Made by a program: the position numbers and the translations under genes. The notes beneath the pieces were generated by a model that saw only the letters and a list, made by a program, of their open reading frames with translations, ran no database searches and was not told where the DNA came from. From Apostichopus japonicus (lineage: Eukaryota > Echinodermata > Holothuroidea > Aspidochirotida > Stichopodidae): 60,000 bases of DNA. Location of the stretch: the NCBI RefSeq assembly GCF_037975245.1, contig NC_092578.1, forward strand, positions 16,252,821 through 16,312,820, written 5' to 3'. Position 1 is the first letter of the stretch; the number at the start of each line of letters is the position of its first letter. Of this stretch, positions 1 to 13,000 are shown piece by piece.

Positions 1-1003
1 AAATGAACAAGCGGTAATTATCTTCTCAGTATAATTGCACATCGCATGCATGGGGAAATGAATCTACTGGACTATAGTATATTCATATTTGATTGAAGGT
101 GGAACAGGCGCGTAGCCAGAAATTTGCCAAGGGAGGGGCGAAACTGTAGATTCGGCATTGCAAACTATCTAAGCGTAGCGCCACCATGGTTGGCGAGAAG
201 GGTACAAGAAAATTTTGGCTGAAAATGCCTCCCAGATCGCTGGAAATGGCACTTCCCAGGCCTTGTAAGTTGCATCTAAGCATTTTCTTTTTTGAAAATA
301 CTAGCGATATCATAAAAACATTTAAAAAAAATATTAAAAATATGCTCAAGGGGGGGCGGCTGCCCCTTCGCCCCCCCCTTGGCTACGCGCCTGAGGTGGG
401 ATTAATAGAGGGGATCTTGAGTTAAATATCTGCTTTATTTGCTCCAATATAGTAGGCTATAGCTAGGAAAAGTGTTGCGATTATGTAATAGACCTGCCAC
501 GGTCGTAAATCCACCTTAGGCTCTAAGATTAGCCTGCATAGCCTCTTAACACAATTAGGCTTTTTGTGTAAACACTGCATTGAAAGATGTTCATGTCTAC
601 AGTGTAGTTAATCATACAGCGTTCACACAAAGAACCTCATACAAGTAAAAATATGTGGCAGGCTTTGCAGACTAATTGGTAAAAAGAGATCATTTTATGA
701 CTAAGGCATCGCAAGAAACTTTGCCATGGTAGCGTGCTATAGTTGGGGTCTAAACAGCAGACCATTACTAAAATGTTTGCATCAATTTTTTTTTTTTATG
801 TTTTCGACATCTTTAGGCTCCTTGTGGTGGTAAAGAGATTGTGAAGCTGTCACAGCATTAAGAATTTCCTCAGCATTTGAAAACATGAATGTGTTACTTT
901 AATGATCCTGTTATGCCTAATTCCTACAATGTACCATATAACATGTAGATGACTGATACATACTTTGCTTTAACACACTGTATATTGTCTTTTGTTTCTA
1001 CAG
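1..1003. other. HACL1 intron sequence, 5' edge of window
   Basis: The first exon seen begins at 1004 after a TTTCTACAG acceptor, so this stretch is intronic. It contains one MITE at 105-393. I see no further exon in it. Confidence 0.7.
105..393. mobile_element. hAT-like MITE, 289 bp
   Basis: Perfect 14-bp terminal inverted repeats: CAGGCGCGTAGCCA at 105-118 and TGGCTACGCGCCTG at 380-393. They are flanked by an 8-bp direct duplication with one mismatch (aggtggaa at 97-104, aggtggga at 394-401). The interior has G-runs near one end and no transposase. Eight-bp duplications are typical of the hAT superfamily. It lies in a HACL1 intron. Confidence 0.8.
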
Positions 1004-4000
1004 GCATGTTATGCTGCTGGAGCAGTAGGATACCTTACTGGCAGGTGTGTTAATATCTTCATTTCCTCCTTTTCACATTCAGATTTTAAATACTAAATTC
1101 AAAACGATCACAGTCCCACACATACTTTAGTGAACGGCGATATTTGTAGCTGCAAAGTTACTTATATAGCCCTCCTATGTTTGCTGCCATTGCAATACCC
1201 AACCTTCCAACCTCAACGCATCCCCCCCCCCCACCAGTCACCCACAGATAATAACAAAAAATTAGTTATAATAAAATGGCAAAAGTTGAGGGTGGTGGGT
1301 AAGCAGATTTGTTTTCCCATTTGGCCTAGTTAGATGCCTGACTTGTCCATAAAAAATTGGCACAAAGACATGAGATGAAGACAGATTACATAGCAAACCA
1401 ATATAATTTTTGCTGCATGTTGAGGGAATTTATGAATTTTCCTTTTGCTACTAGGTTGTCCATGTTGATTTGTCATGTAGCCCCTCATTGATCAGTTCTT
1501 AATCTTGGAGGTTCCTCCATCCTCTTAATTTTAAGAAGTTGCTGGAACTCTGTTTTTGTGTTTTGAAAAGAAAGTAATATGCAAATTGCAAGGTATTATC
1601 ATTAATAGAGCATTCATCAGTTATATGTATAACACATTCAACGCCTGCTCCTGTCCGTCCCACCCCACTGCTAAAGGCAGCTAAATATGTAAAACCTTGA
1701 TTGAAATATTTACTGCTGACAGTAGTAATCAAATAGGGGGGGGGGGATTATTTCTTTTAGTTAAACAATTTTACAAGAATGATGGAAATCACTTTTTGAA
1801 TTACTTTTAAGTCTTTCATATAGTAATAATAATAAACTATTTCATTAGAAAACATTCTATATTTACAATCTTCTCTGTGAACTAGCTGTAGGATTTAATA
1901 TATAAATACTTGTGAATTTCACTTTTCAATTTTTCTCTAAGACCTGGAGTCTGTTTGGTGGTTTCTGGTCCTGGAATGTTACACACCATAGGAGGATTGG
2001 CAAATGCAAACCTCAATGCTTGGTAATTATTTTCCATTGTTATTTAAGAGGGACAAGGAGCCAAGAGGGTGGTAATACTTTTTAATGGGGGGCTTAAGAA
2101 GGAAGAGAACAAGTAGAACGATAAACAACCAAGTATCCAATTTTAAATGACTGGTAATAGGAATACTTCATTTTTGATGAAGCCTCTTGAGTCGTATATA
2201 TTAATATTCAGTAGGGCAATAGACAGGACTGTTCCAGTTCAATCATGTCACTAATTAATGCGACAAGGCATAAGTACTGGAAAGTTGCTTTCAGATCAAC
2301 TTTCTGTTGAAAATATGATCTCATATTGGATGCCAAGCATTAAATGGCTAAATTCTGTTGAAATGTTTTGCTTTTTTTTTTTTTATGTTTCCAAGATACA
2401 TACATTGGATATTTTGATAAATCTGGGGAAACTCATTAAATATGTGCATACTATGAAGTAGTCTGTTTCGCTCATTCAAATTTCTTAATTCAGCCCTTAA
2501 AACATTGACCCCTAATTACAAGCCACGTATACCATTCGAACAATGTGATATTCCTCATTTCAAAGAAGACAATAAAATATTTCAAAAAAATTGCCTTAGG
2601 CCACAAACCTGTGTTCAGTGTCCTTGAAACAAAGGTTGTGAGAGCAAACAAATAATATAACAAAAAATTAGGCAGTCACTCCCTTTTACATCATCAATGT
2701 GCATTAATTAGCTACTAATGTTTATTCATAAAATAAAACTAGAAGTAAGGAAAGACTTGTAAAATGGTCAATCTTTGATAGATTTTGATGGGAGTTGCAG
2801 CTATTTTCATGATTTCTAATGCCTATAAGAGTGCTTAGGACAATGTTGTTCCCTGTAGGTGTCTGTAGACCTTGAATACCTCAGTGGGGGAAGTAGTTGG
2901 ATGGTTGCAGCCAACAGTTTCATATGTTTGACCCAAATTTGATGATATAGCATATTTGGTGGCAATATAACATCATTTTGTACAACACTACAGTACTGTG
3001 CAGTTTTTGGTTCCTTGCTAAAAGCAAAGGAACCTATGTATTCAGGTTGGCGTGTGTGTATGTGTGTGTGTGTGTGACGCTGTAGCTTGTATGCACAATA
3101 ACTCAACAAGGGAATGACCGATCATTACCATACTTATAGTGGGTGGGTGGCCCATAGTGAGTAGATGAACCCTATTGATTTTGGTGCTCATATCATGAAT
3201 ATTAATGGGGTCAAACGTGAAAAACTCCAAATTGCAATAACTTGGCTACTATTAGTCGGAATTTCGTCAAACTTGGTATGATGATATTGGTAGATAGTCT
3301 TCACACACTGATGTGTGTTGCAAGTGATATCATGCATATTTATGAGGGGACGGGCTTAGCAATATTTCAGTATGAAAAGTTTGTATGCACGATAACTCAA
3401 CAAGGGAATGATCGATCATTACCATACTTAGTGGGTGGGTGGCCCATAGTAAGTAGACGAACCCTATTGATTTTGGTGCTCATATCATGAATATTAATGA
3501 GGTCACGGGGTCAAACGTGAAAAACTCCAAATTGCAATAACTTGGCTACTATTAGTCGGAATTTCGTCAAACTTGGTATGATGATATTGGCAGATAGCCT
3601 ATACACATGCTGTATGTTGCAATTGATATGATACAAATTTATGAGAGGGCAGGGCTTAGCATTACTTTGGTAACAAAAGTTTGTGTGCATGAATTGCTGT
3701 TGTTGTATCAGGGCTTTCTTAGAAATTTCCCTATGAATGGAACTAATGAACAGCAGCAAGGAACCATGAAATGTTTTCATTCTGGTTCCAAACTCAATCA
3801 AAATTTTTAAAAAGTTGATATTTTCTTCAGGCCTTGTCTAGTGATTGGCGGTTCCAGTGACTCCGATCAAGAAGGAATGGGTGCCTTCCAAGAATTCCCG
3901 CAAGTCGAAAGCGCACGTTTGTGCACAAAATTTACCGCCAGACCTAGCAGTATTGCACAGATTCCATTCTACATTGAAAAGGTAAAACAATTATGAATAC

Positions 4001-7000
4001 TTAGTTCTTAGTTGACTGGTTTTCGAAATGTGTTCTATTTTATGTACAACAACATATTTATCAATGTGACAGGGGGAGTTGGGAAGGGGGCCGATGGGGG
4101 GGGCAAGCCTGACAGCTCCTGCAGGGTAGCAATAAAGCAAAATATAGCAGACTAGTGAATAGAGGAACTAGGATAGAGTAAAAGTAAAGAAAACAAGCAA
4201 ATAGTTTCTCAGACTGGAAGCAAAAATAAATGACAGACATATAAAAGATACATATATATATATATATATATATTGTCAGCCAGAGGAGGGTATAGGGGGT
4301 TGGGTGGGGGGAAGAGTCATGAAGGAAAGGATATGGCAGCTGCAATCTTTAAGGCCATTTCCGAAGTCGGCAATATCTGTTGGTACTAACATTCAACAAT
4401 GTCATCAAAGTTCTTAGTATGTAAAACACAAAATGTGAATAAAATAAAATGGACTTTATTGATCATTTGATGTATAGATATGTTAGAGTAAACAACGATG
4501 GACGTTTCAGCAGTTGTCTGTTGGTTCTGAATTACTGTACTTCATGTTGAGACTTTATGAAGATCAGAGATCTTCTGTCGTCTAACCCGAAAATGAAAAT
4601 GTGTCAAACAAGCTTTGTTCATCTCTTTACCAGGCATTCAGAGTTAGTATGTATGGAAGACCAGGTGCCTGTTATCTTGACTTCCCCGGTGACATGATCA
4701 ATGGTTCGGTATCAAACAACGACGTCAGGTAAATAATTCAGAACATCAACAATTTATTGATTTTTATTGGGAAGAACTATTATTACTATTTTAATCGAGT
4801 AGCCCACAGGAATAAAGAGGCTTCAAATATTTATATATTTTATTTTTCTCAATTCAAGTATTAAAGGAATTTACATCACAATACACCACCCTTCTCTTCA
4901 ATTTGGTGTTAAAATTAGCAAATGATGATGAAGTAATTTCCAACACCCCATGTGTATAAACTGTCGTAATGGTTCATATGTTAAGATGTCAACATATAAC
5001 CAAAGATGGATAATCAATGCAGTGACGTTGGTGCTAGCAGTTGAAAGTAGAAAGGCTCATTTGATATTTGCCGCAAGGGCAAAGATAACCCTCTCCCCCA
5101 CCCCCACCGCTTCCACATCCCATTTATCTCCCTTCTTTGCCCCCTCCCTTGACTGTCAAGTAAAGTGTGAATAATATAATTTAGAGTTAACCAGTTCATA
5201 AAGTTTGAAAGAAAAATGAGGTTCAGTGCACATTTTTCTTTCAAAATGGCATAACAGTAAATCTCTCTTTCATCTGATCATTGAAAAGGTTCTTTCCAAA
5301 AGTCTGTGCTCCACCAAAGGTTCTTGCAGACCCTGATAGAATAACTGATGCAGCAAATCTCCTGATCAAAGCACAAAGACCACTAGTGATCATTGGCAAA
5401 GGTAACAGTATACGCTTACACATATGTGGACATGGAAAAATGACATAAACAGAAACAAGAAAATTATTTGATCTTAGTGCACGGGTGGTCACTTTGTCGG
5501 GATGTGATAGCGTCGGTTTTGAGGGTTGCAAAGAGGGTGGTAGAATATGGACACATCTGCCAGCCCACTGCTGACCAGGGCCTGGGTTTACTACTGACCT
5601 AGATCGACCCAGGTATAGGCCCTCTGAAAATCTACAAAAGCCAAATAAACAAAGGAATATAGTAGGCAGTGGCGGAGCTTCCATACGACGGGGGGGGGGG
5701 GGGGGGATGCCCCCCTGACGGACTCAAGTGGACTGCTGGCCCCCTTTTCAGCTTTTTACCACTTTTTACTTATTCGCGATTATTGACTTTTTTATTGCGC
5801 TCTCATCAACCTATTGACATTTGTCACATTTTGTTGGTGTAATTTTCTGACAAACTGCTCTAACGATGGTGTCTAATTTATCGGCACTTCCGTTGTACGA
5901 AACTTTTTCCAAGAACTGTACAGGGTTTTCGATCTATTTTTAGACATAACACCACGCGCAGTGGCTGAAATAGTAATTAACACCAAACTTTAAGTCGGCC
6001 TGCAGTGTACGTTATACGACGCTCCATAATCAGTGTGTTGGAAATGGTCATTTCCGGCGATCTAGGGAGTATCTGTAGTCAAAAAAATTCTGTACGCTCC
6101 GCGCCAACCTGTGGTGGCGCTCCGCTTAGATAGTGTTGAAAGCGCCACTACAGACCATTCTCGCCCCCCTGACCAATACCCCTAGCTCCACCACTGATAG
6201 TAGGGGAAAAGTGACCTATAAGATACGTCTATATACTCTATAATAGGTATATAATAATAGATAGAGACTGCGTAATGGGGAATACATGAAATTATTATAC
6301 ATGATTATATTATATTATTATCATTATCCCACTGAGACAATGTTATTTATTTACTGTAATGATCAATCATCACATTACAATGAAGGCTGTCCAATGTTTG
6401 ACTCTATTTCACCATTCCATCCATCAGGAGCTGCATATGCCCATGCTGAAGATAGCATCAAGGATTTCATCGATCGATTCTCTCTGCCTTTTTTGCCAAG
6501 CCCGATGGGAAAGGGTGTGGTACCCGACGATGATCCACACTGTGTGAATGCTGCTCGATCAAGGTATGGTTCATCTTTATATATTGCCCGTTCTCTGCGT
6601 TAAAGCTGCCGGTTTGCATGTGAATGCCATCTAGGGTCATCCTATCTTATCTGAAGAAAGGATCATGAGTTAACATGCCCTGGGTGTGAGGGTTAAATTT
6701 GAGGGGGGGGCAGGGGTTTCCCTTTGTGGGAAACATTGATTTGAATGGTGCCTACATGAAATTGGTACCAGATGAAAGGAAGTTAAAAACCTACTTCTAG
6801 CATACAATTAAATTCCAAATTTTTTTGCTCGGGTTTGAGAAGATAATTTAGTAAATTACAGTTGCGAAAGGGTTTTCGATTATATTTATTAATGCTGATT
6901 TGTTAAACTCCTGATATTTAAATAAGTATTTAAATCCACTTGGAAACAAGTTTTCAACACAGGAAAGAGGGAGACATGTCCGTGGAAAGGTGAATGTGTG

Positions 7001-10000
7001 ATTAACCCAAGGTTCACGCAAATGTGGGAGCACAACTTATATTGTGAGTTTCTCACAACATTAAGTCAGTAGTGCAAGAAGTTCGTTTGCTCTAAATTTC
7101 ATAAATCTATTCAAGCGAAATGAAATTTCTTATTCTACGGTGGAGCGTAAACACCTGAGGTCACTTGTTAACTATACAGGTCATTATCTTTATAATTCAC
7201 AACCCAGGGAGTGGGCTTCAAAACAGCAATCACAAATGCTACTTTAAGTTTATAGTACACTCTGCTGACCATAAAGTTCTTCCATTCATAATTATGTTTA
7301 CCGTAGAGGGTATACATATCAGACTGCTCGTATGGTTACATTAGCAGCGTGACACAGCATCTGTGGTTTTAAGTATCATCCGTAAAATTTGTCTCCAAAA
7401 TTTTAGCATGCCAAAAAGTGCTTCAAAAGGAAAAATTTTAACTGAATGTGTCCTGGACACCATCTGTTTGCAGTCAATCCAATATTGCAGTCACAGTAAA
7501 TATCAAAATATTAGGTTTTTCTGCAAAAGGAAAATATCTTCTCACTTGCACCACATACCACAAAAGAGAACAAAATGCTTGTGAAGAATGAGACATTTAT
7601 TTCGCTTGGAAACATGGCCAAAACGGAATGCTGTGTTGACGACAAGAAATCAAGAAAAGATGCCCTTTATAACAGATAATAGCAAAAGGAGAATACATTA
7701 TACATAATGCATTTCTGACTTTACAATGAATTCTGATTTCAACACTTCATGAATTGCTATGATTACAAAAGGGTGGTGCAGTACTGTGAAAAAAAATTGT
7801 AAATAAACTTCCTGAGGTATTTTACAGTTCTTTGAATCTTTTCCCTCCTGTTCCCCCATCCTCGCCTTCCCCCCCCCCCTCCACTTCTACCTACTCAACC
7901 TCCTTGTTCCTAAAAACATAATGATTTGTTCCAAATTTGATCAACTTAAAGAATTGCTAAAACAGTACCTTCTTTTGGAACATTTCACCATCTAAAATAT
8001 TAGTCATTAAAGAGTGTTAAATTTTAACAATAGCATAACTCATTATAGGTTAATACTTTGCAAAAGGTTCACAGTTGAATATTTGGAGTGACCATTATTT
8101 GACTTTTTTAGCATACTTGGAGGCCCTTCTCATTAACCTGTCTGTATTCTTTGCATGTATTTTTTCCTTCTGTTACTGTTACTTGTAATTCGCCTCTGAA
8201 GAAGATCCAGTTACGATGGAAATGTCAGGCCAACTTACTTTTATACGAGGAAGTTGTTGGTTTGCTTAATAACCACCTGAAGAGGGTTTGCATTGCAGGG
8301 TACATGGTATCTCAATATAACAAATCATCTATAAGTTTTTCACATTCTGTCGACATAAAAGACCCGGCTCATTCCTGAAAACTTTCCACTTTATTGAGTT
8401 TTATGCTGGCCGATGGCTGACCTGTCAAGTCGGGAACGACCTTCATTTTATTGTAGAGTGTTCGCTTTCTACGATTTCTGCAACAGTCGTTTATAGAACT
8501 GAGTAACCGTCTGTCGCCCTCGTGAGTCGTGCGGGCACCGGGGAACCGGTTTTCCACCTCGGCCAAGATGGCCGATAGAGTGTTATGGTTGAGTTTGTGG
8601 AAATGGATTCCGGTTTTAGCGACACCGATACCGCTCGTGTTGCCCTTCAGCATCTCCTCCGTCGTGAAAAGCTTACTGGCCAACCGGTACGAGAAACTGG
8701 TTGGTGTGGCCGTCTTAAGGATCATTTGATCCAGTTCGAGTTTTGAAATCTGAACTCCAAACTCCGGTCCGCCGACCAAGACCGAGGTTTGATTGTCGTC
8801 GACAAAGTGATAATTGTAGTGTTTGTTGAGGTTGGCGTAATGAGGATATGAGTGGAATTGGAACCCTCTCGAAACGGCCGTGCTTGTCGGGGTACTCTGG
8901 AACTCCTCCCCTTTACCCTCCTGGAAGGATTCGGGCATAGGCGGGTCCATCGTTATGGGCGACGTGGGGTACTGGGAGCACTCGTCTTTCTCGTCGCCCA
9001 TCCCATCTTCGATCCCCGACGTCTGCGATACATCGACAGAGCTTGCGGGGCTGCCGACCACAGCCGGCCGCAGTCCGACCTGCGAGGGCACGTCCTCCAT
9101 CTCGATGTAATCCACGGAAGGAGGCGGCAATCGCTCTCCGGCTGCCATATTTTTGAGAGTTTCCTTGATGATGATGAGTTCCTGTTGGAATGATACGTGC
9201 TGCTGTTTTATGACCCGTATTTCGTTGAGTATGGAATGGTTTAGCGAACAGATGGAGTTCATGACAGCTGTAACATCTTTGATGGCGCTGGTCTCCTTCT
9301 CTACCTTCTTCGGCTGGCCAGGATTGGATGAGGTCTCCGCTTTGACCTCTGCTTCCTCGGAGTAGTTATACCGTGCCTGCGGAAACGGAAAGGAAAAATA
9401 ATAGAATAATAAAGAATAAAGAGTTAAAGGATGATGTGTGGGCATTTAATTTAATAACTTGTTTTGTAGTAGACCATTGAAAACATACTGTCTATTGTCA
9501 AAGGTTCGATTTTTTCTAATAACACGTTTCAGTTTTTGATAAATGACCCTGTCAAACGTGCGAGGGGAATCAGTGAACCTGACAGGACTACTTAATCTAA
9601 TTTTTGGGTCAAGTTGCTCAGATGAACAAAACTCTCAATGGGAAAAAACAGAGGATTACCCCCCCTCCCCCCCACCTCAACCAACCTGTTAAATTTTGCA
9701 GGCACAATCCAGAAATACTTTGCCTTAAATCATTCTGCCTAACATCGTCCTTCAGATCCTATCCAGTGACAGATTAACACCCTCTGGTAGTACATACATG
9801 ATTATCCCCCCCCCCCCCTCCCAACCGATCTTTTTTAATTTATCGGGCACAATGAAACAAATACAAAGTGGCATTGTCTTGCCTGGAGGCATTCACATAG
9901 GCCCCTTGACAATGTGGCTCCCTGAGCATTTGGTTCACCTGCCCAATTTGTAATGTTTCACATCTGCTAAATATAAAACGTACAGAAAAAAGTATCCAAG

Positions 10001-13000
10001 TCGGCTACATGGTTGCTACATGCCATACTGTTTATAAATTAAAATGGCAATCCAAAAGTTCCAACACATACAGAGCAAAGAAATAGGATTTTTATTCATG
10101 TTTCTGTTATTCGATTAAAAATGGCAAGATTTCAAACCTTTTTAGCGGGAGGAACGTCCTCTGTGTTTGATGATGAGCATCCACTGCCCTGCAAATGTGA
10201 TAAATTACAAACTTTCATGTTCAAGACATAATTGAAATGGGATTATATTTATGAGACCCTCTCATCACACAAATGTCCACACTTCTCCAGTGGCCTCTCA
10301 AGAAATTATCATATTTGAATATATATTATAATTGCCTATAATACTGTTATCAGATAGATATCAGCTGATGACCATTTGTGGCAGATTCTGGCAGATTATG
10401 AGAATATCAACAGTCTCCAACAAAGAAAGAGATGAATATAAGTGGAATTGTGTTTTGTTGTCAAGATATCAACTTGCTTCTCAAAAAGTGAATATTTCCA
10501 AGAACTTTCATAGAAAATAGGTACTTTCCAAGTCCTATTATGGAAGTCTGTTACTCAAACTATAGCAAGTTAAAGTGAGAAATATTGAACAAGACAGTGA
10601 ACAATGTTCACCATGATGGAAAAGAGGATGGGGTGAAACATTAAATATTCCTTGATAAAATCATGACAATGGATTTACCAATTGAGGTACACAATAAGAC
10701 AATATGAAAATTAGTCCTTTGTATGTAAAAACTTTGTGGGGACGCTAAACATATGTTAATTCTGTATATATTACTGCTTTGCTTCCTCCTCTCCCTCTAA
10801 AGGGCATTGCTTTCAATATCTCTACCAATACAAGAAAATTCCTTTGTTTTAGAGGATTAGGCGTTGAATTTTATCATGAACTGCAAGATTACATAGTAGA
10901 TACTATCTGAAAACACCTCAAATTAAAGATACAATTCTGTTCCGGAAGAATTAACTAAAGGCATATGTTGTTAAAATTACAACCATTAGGACGAAACTTC
11001 AAGCCAATATAACACATAAAATCAACAATTTGTTGAAAGTTTTTCAAGACCAAATATTCAAAACTTAGATGTTGAAATTGTTGGAATTTTATTATTGGAT
11101 CTGTGTGTGTATTCAGAGGAGGGGCCTCTCAGGCCTCCTTCCCAGATGTGCCACTGGTTACAGGAACTCCTTGAAAAACTTGTGTATCATCCTGCATGAA
11201 ACATGAAACATAACAGTTTGTTTTTTGTAAGTTCTTCCCCATAAACTCACCTGTGTGAAGGTTTTCTTCGGTTTAGCAAATGAGCTACAAAAGTTACCGA
11301 GGAGACCGACGATCATCTCATCTCCGAGAGCAATTGCCTCTCTCGGTGTTTTAGAGACTGACGATTCATCGGTATGGAGGGGATCTGGAAGAACCTGGAG
11401 GAGAAATAATATGTCATTATGAGAAAAATGTGATCAAAGAAGTTAGAATGGTGTAACCAAACATCCACATTTGTAACTAAATGATAACTGTTTTAGACCA
11501 GATTTAGGATGCAAGCAGAAGAAGCTTGATCAAGTCTTTTCATCTTTTGAAAAATCTGTCTAAGTCTTCATTTATTCAAATTTATTTGATTTAATGCCAA
11601 AGTAGATTAATGCATAGATCTGCAGGCTAAATTTTTAAACCTTGTCATTGTGCCTGATGTATTAATGTGTATACGGAAATTGATAATCACTGAAAACACA
11701 GATTTTCTAACACACATGCAAAGAGTTTATGATCGGTGCATTTATTTACTCATGTTTACATTGAGAGTTGCTTTATATTTCTCCAAAGTACTTGTTATGG
11801 AGCATTCTGTTTCAATATGGCAACACAACATGGGGTGAAACCATGTATACCTCTGTGGGGCGGAGGGGAGGCTTCAGCATGGGGTACAACCGTGTATACT
11901 TCTGTGGGGGCTTCAGTCTCACAGAATGAGATCAGGGAGATCGGCCGCCCCCCCTCCCCTGTGGCAGATTTTACAGAAAATCCTAGTGTACTGTACATTA
12001 AATAATATATTACATGTAAATGCAGGTATAACCTAAACAGTCAAATATTTTCCAACAATGTTTTCAAAAGTTGCAAAATATAGAACCATTTTTTCATCCT
12101 AGCACCTTCATTTTACCAAAGTTTTCTCACATATTGAACAATTATAAATCAATAAGAAAGTACTCCATTCTCACTTCGGTTTCTAGGCCAGCAAAACGAA
12201 AGCTTCCAGAAAGGAATGTAACTTGCAAAGCATTTTCCTCAAAACTTGTTAGATCTGACCCATTGAATTATTGCCAGACATAGATGAGTTTTAAATTAAC
12301 ATTCATTTCATTAGTAAGGAAAGCTTGTATTAAAAGAAAAGAAATATGCCTGTTGACTTTCAAACTTGTGGGAAGTTTTGCCAAGGGTGGATTGGCCTAC
12401 CAGCCTACTGGATAGATCTAAGTTGGGCCCCTGGGTCTAAGGCAGCAAAGGCACTTGCAGGCTACCACAGATGCCTATTTCTCCTTGCTCGCAAAAGATG
12501 TTAATTTCATTTGAGGTGCCAAATGAGCCACTTGTTTCAAAACGACAGTGCTGCCGTTTGGATCACTGAGCCAGTTAGGATTTCTATCCCAGTTCACCCC
12601 TGACCTTTGAGACCATTATTTGATAATCTAGCATAATTTTTTTGGCTAAAATACAGATCAGCTTTGACTTATGTAGATCATGAGAGGTGAATGATGCATG
12701 AATCCATTTATGAGACTTTACCTCCACGACATCGCCTGGTTTAAAGTCTTGATCTTTTATCTGATGGCGACAGATGAGTTGGTACGTTCCATCGTAAGGG
12801 GAATCGTTTCCCTGGTAGAGGACACAAACAGGGTGATAGCCTGCCTTGGGCATGTTGAATATTCAGCAGTTGTAGATACTTCTCTGGCAAATCAAAAAGT
12901 AATCAAAATGGCATTTCTTTTTTTAGAGAAAGTCACAACAATATTTCTATTTCTGTGAACAATTTTAAGTTATTATTGTGCTACTTTTTTATGCTTGACA

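Noticed and set aside
8852-9193. 113-codon plus-strand frame
   Set aside because: Antisense shadow of the GC-rich BEN-gene last exon.
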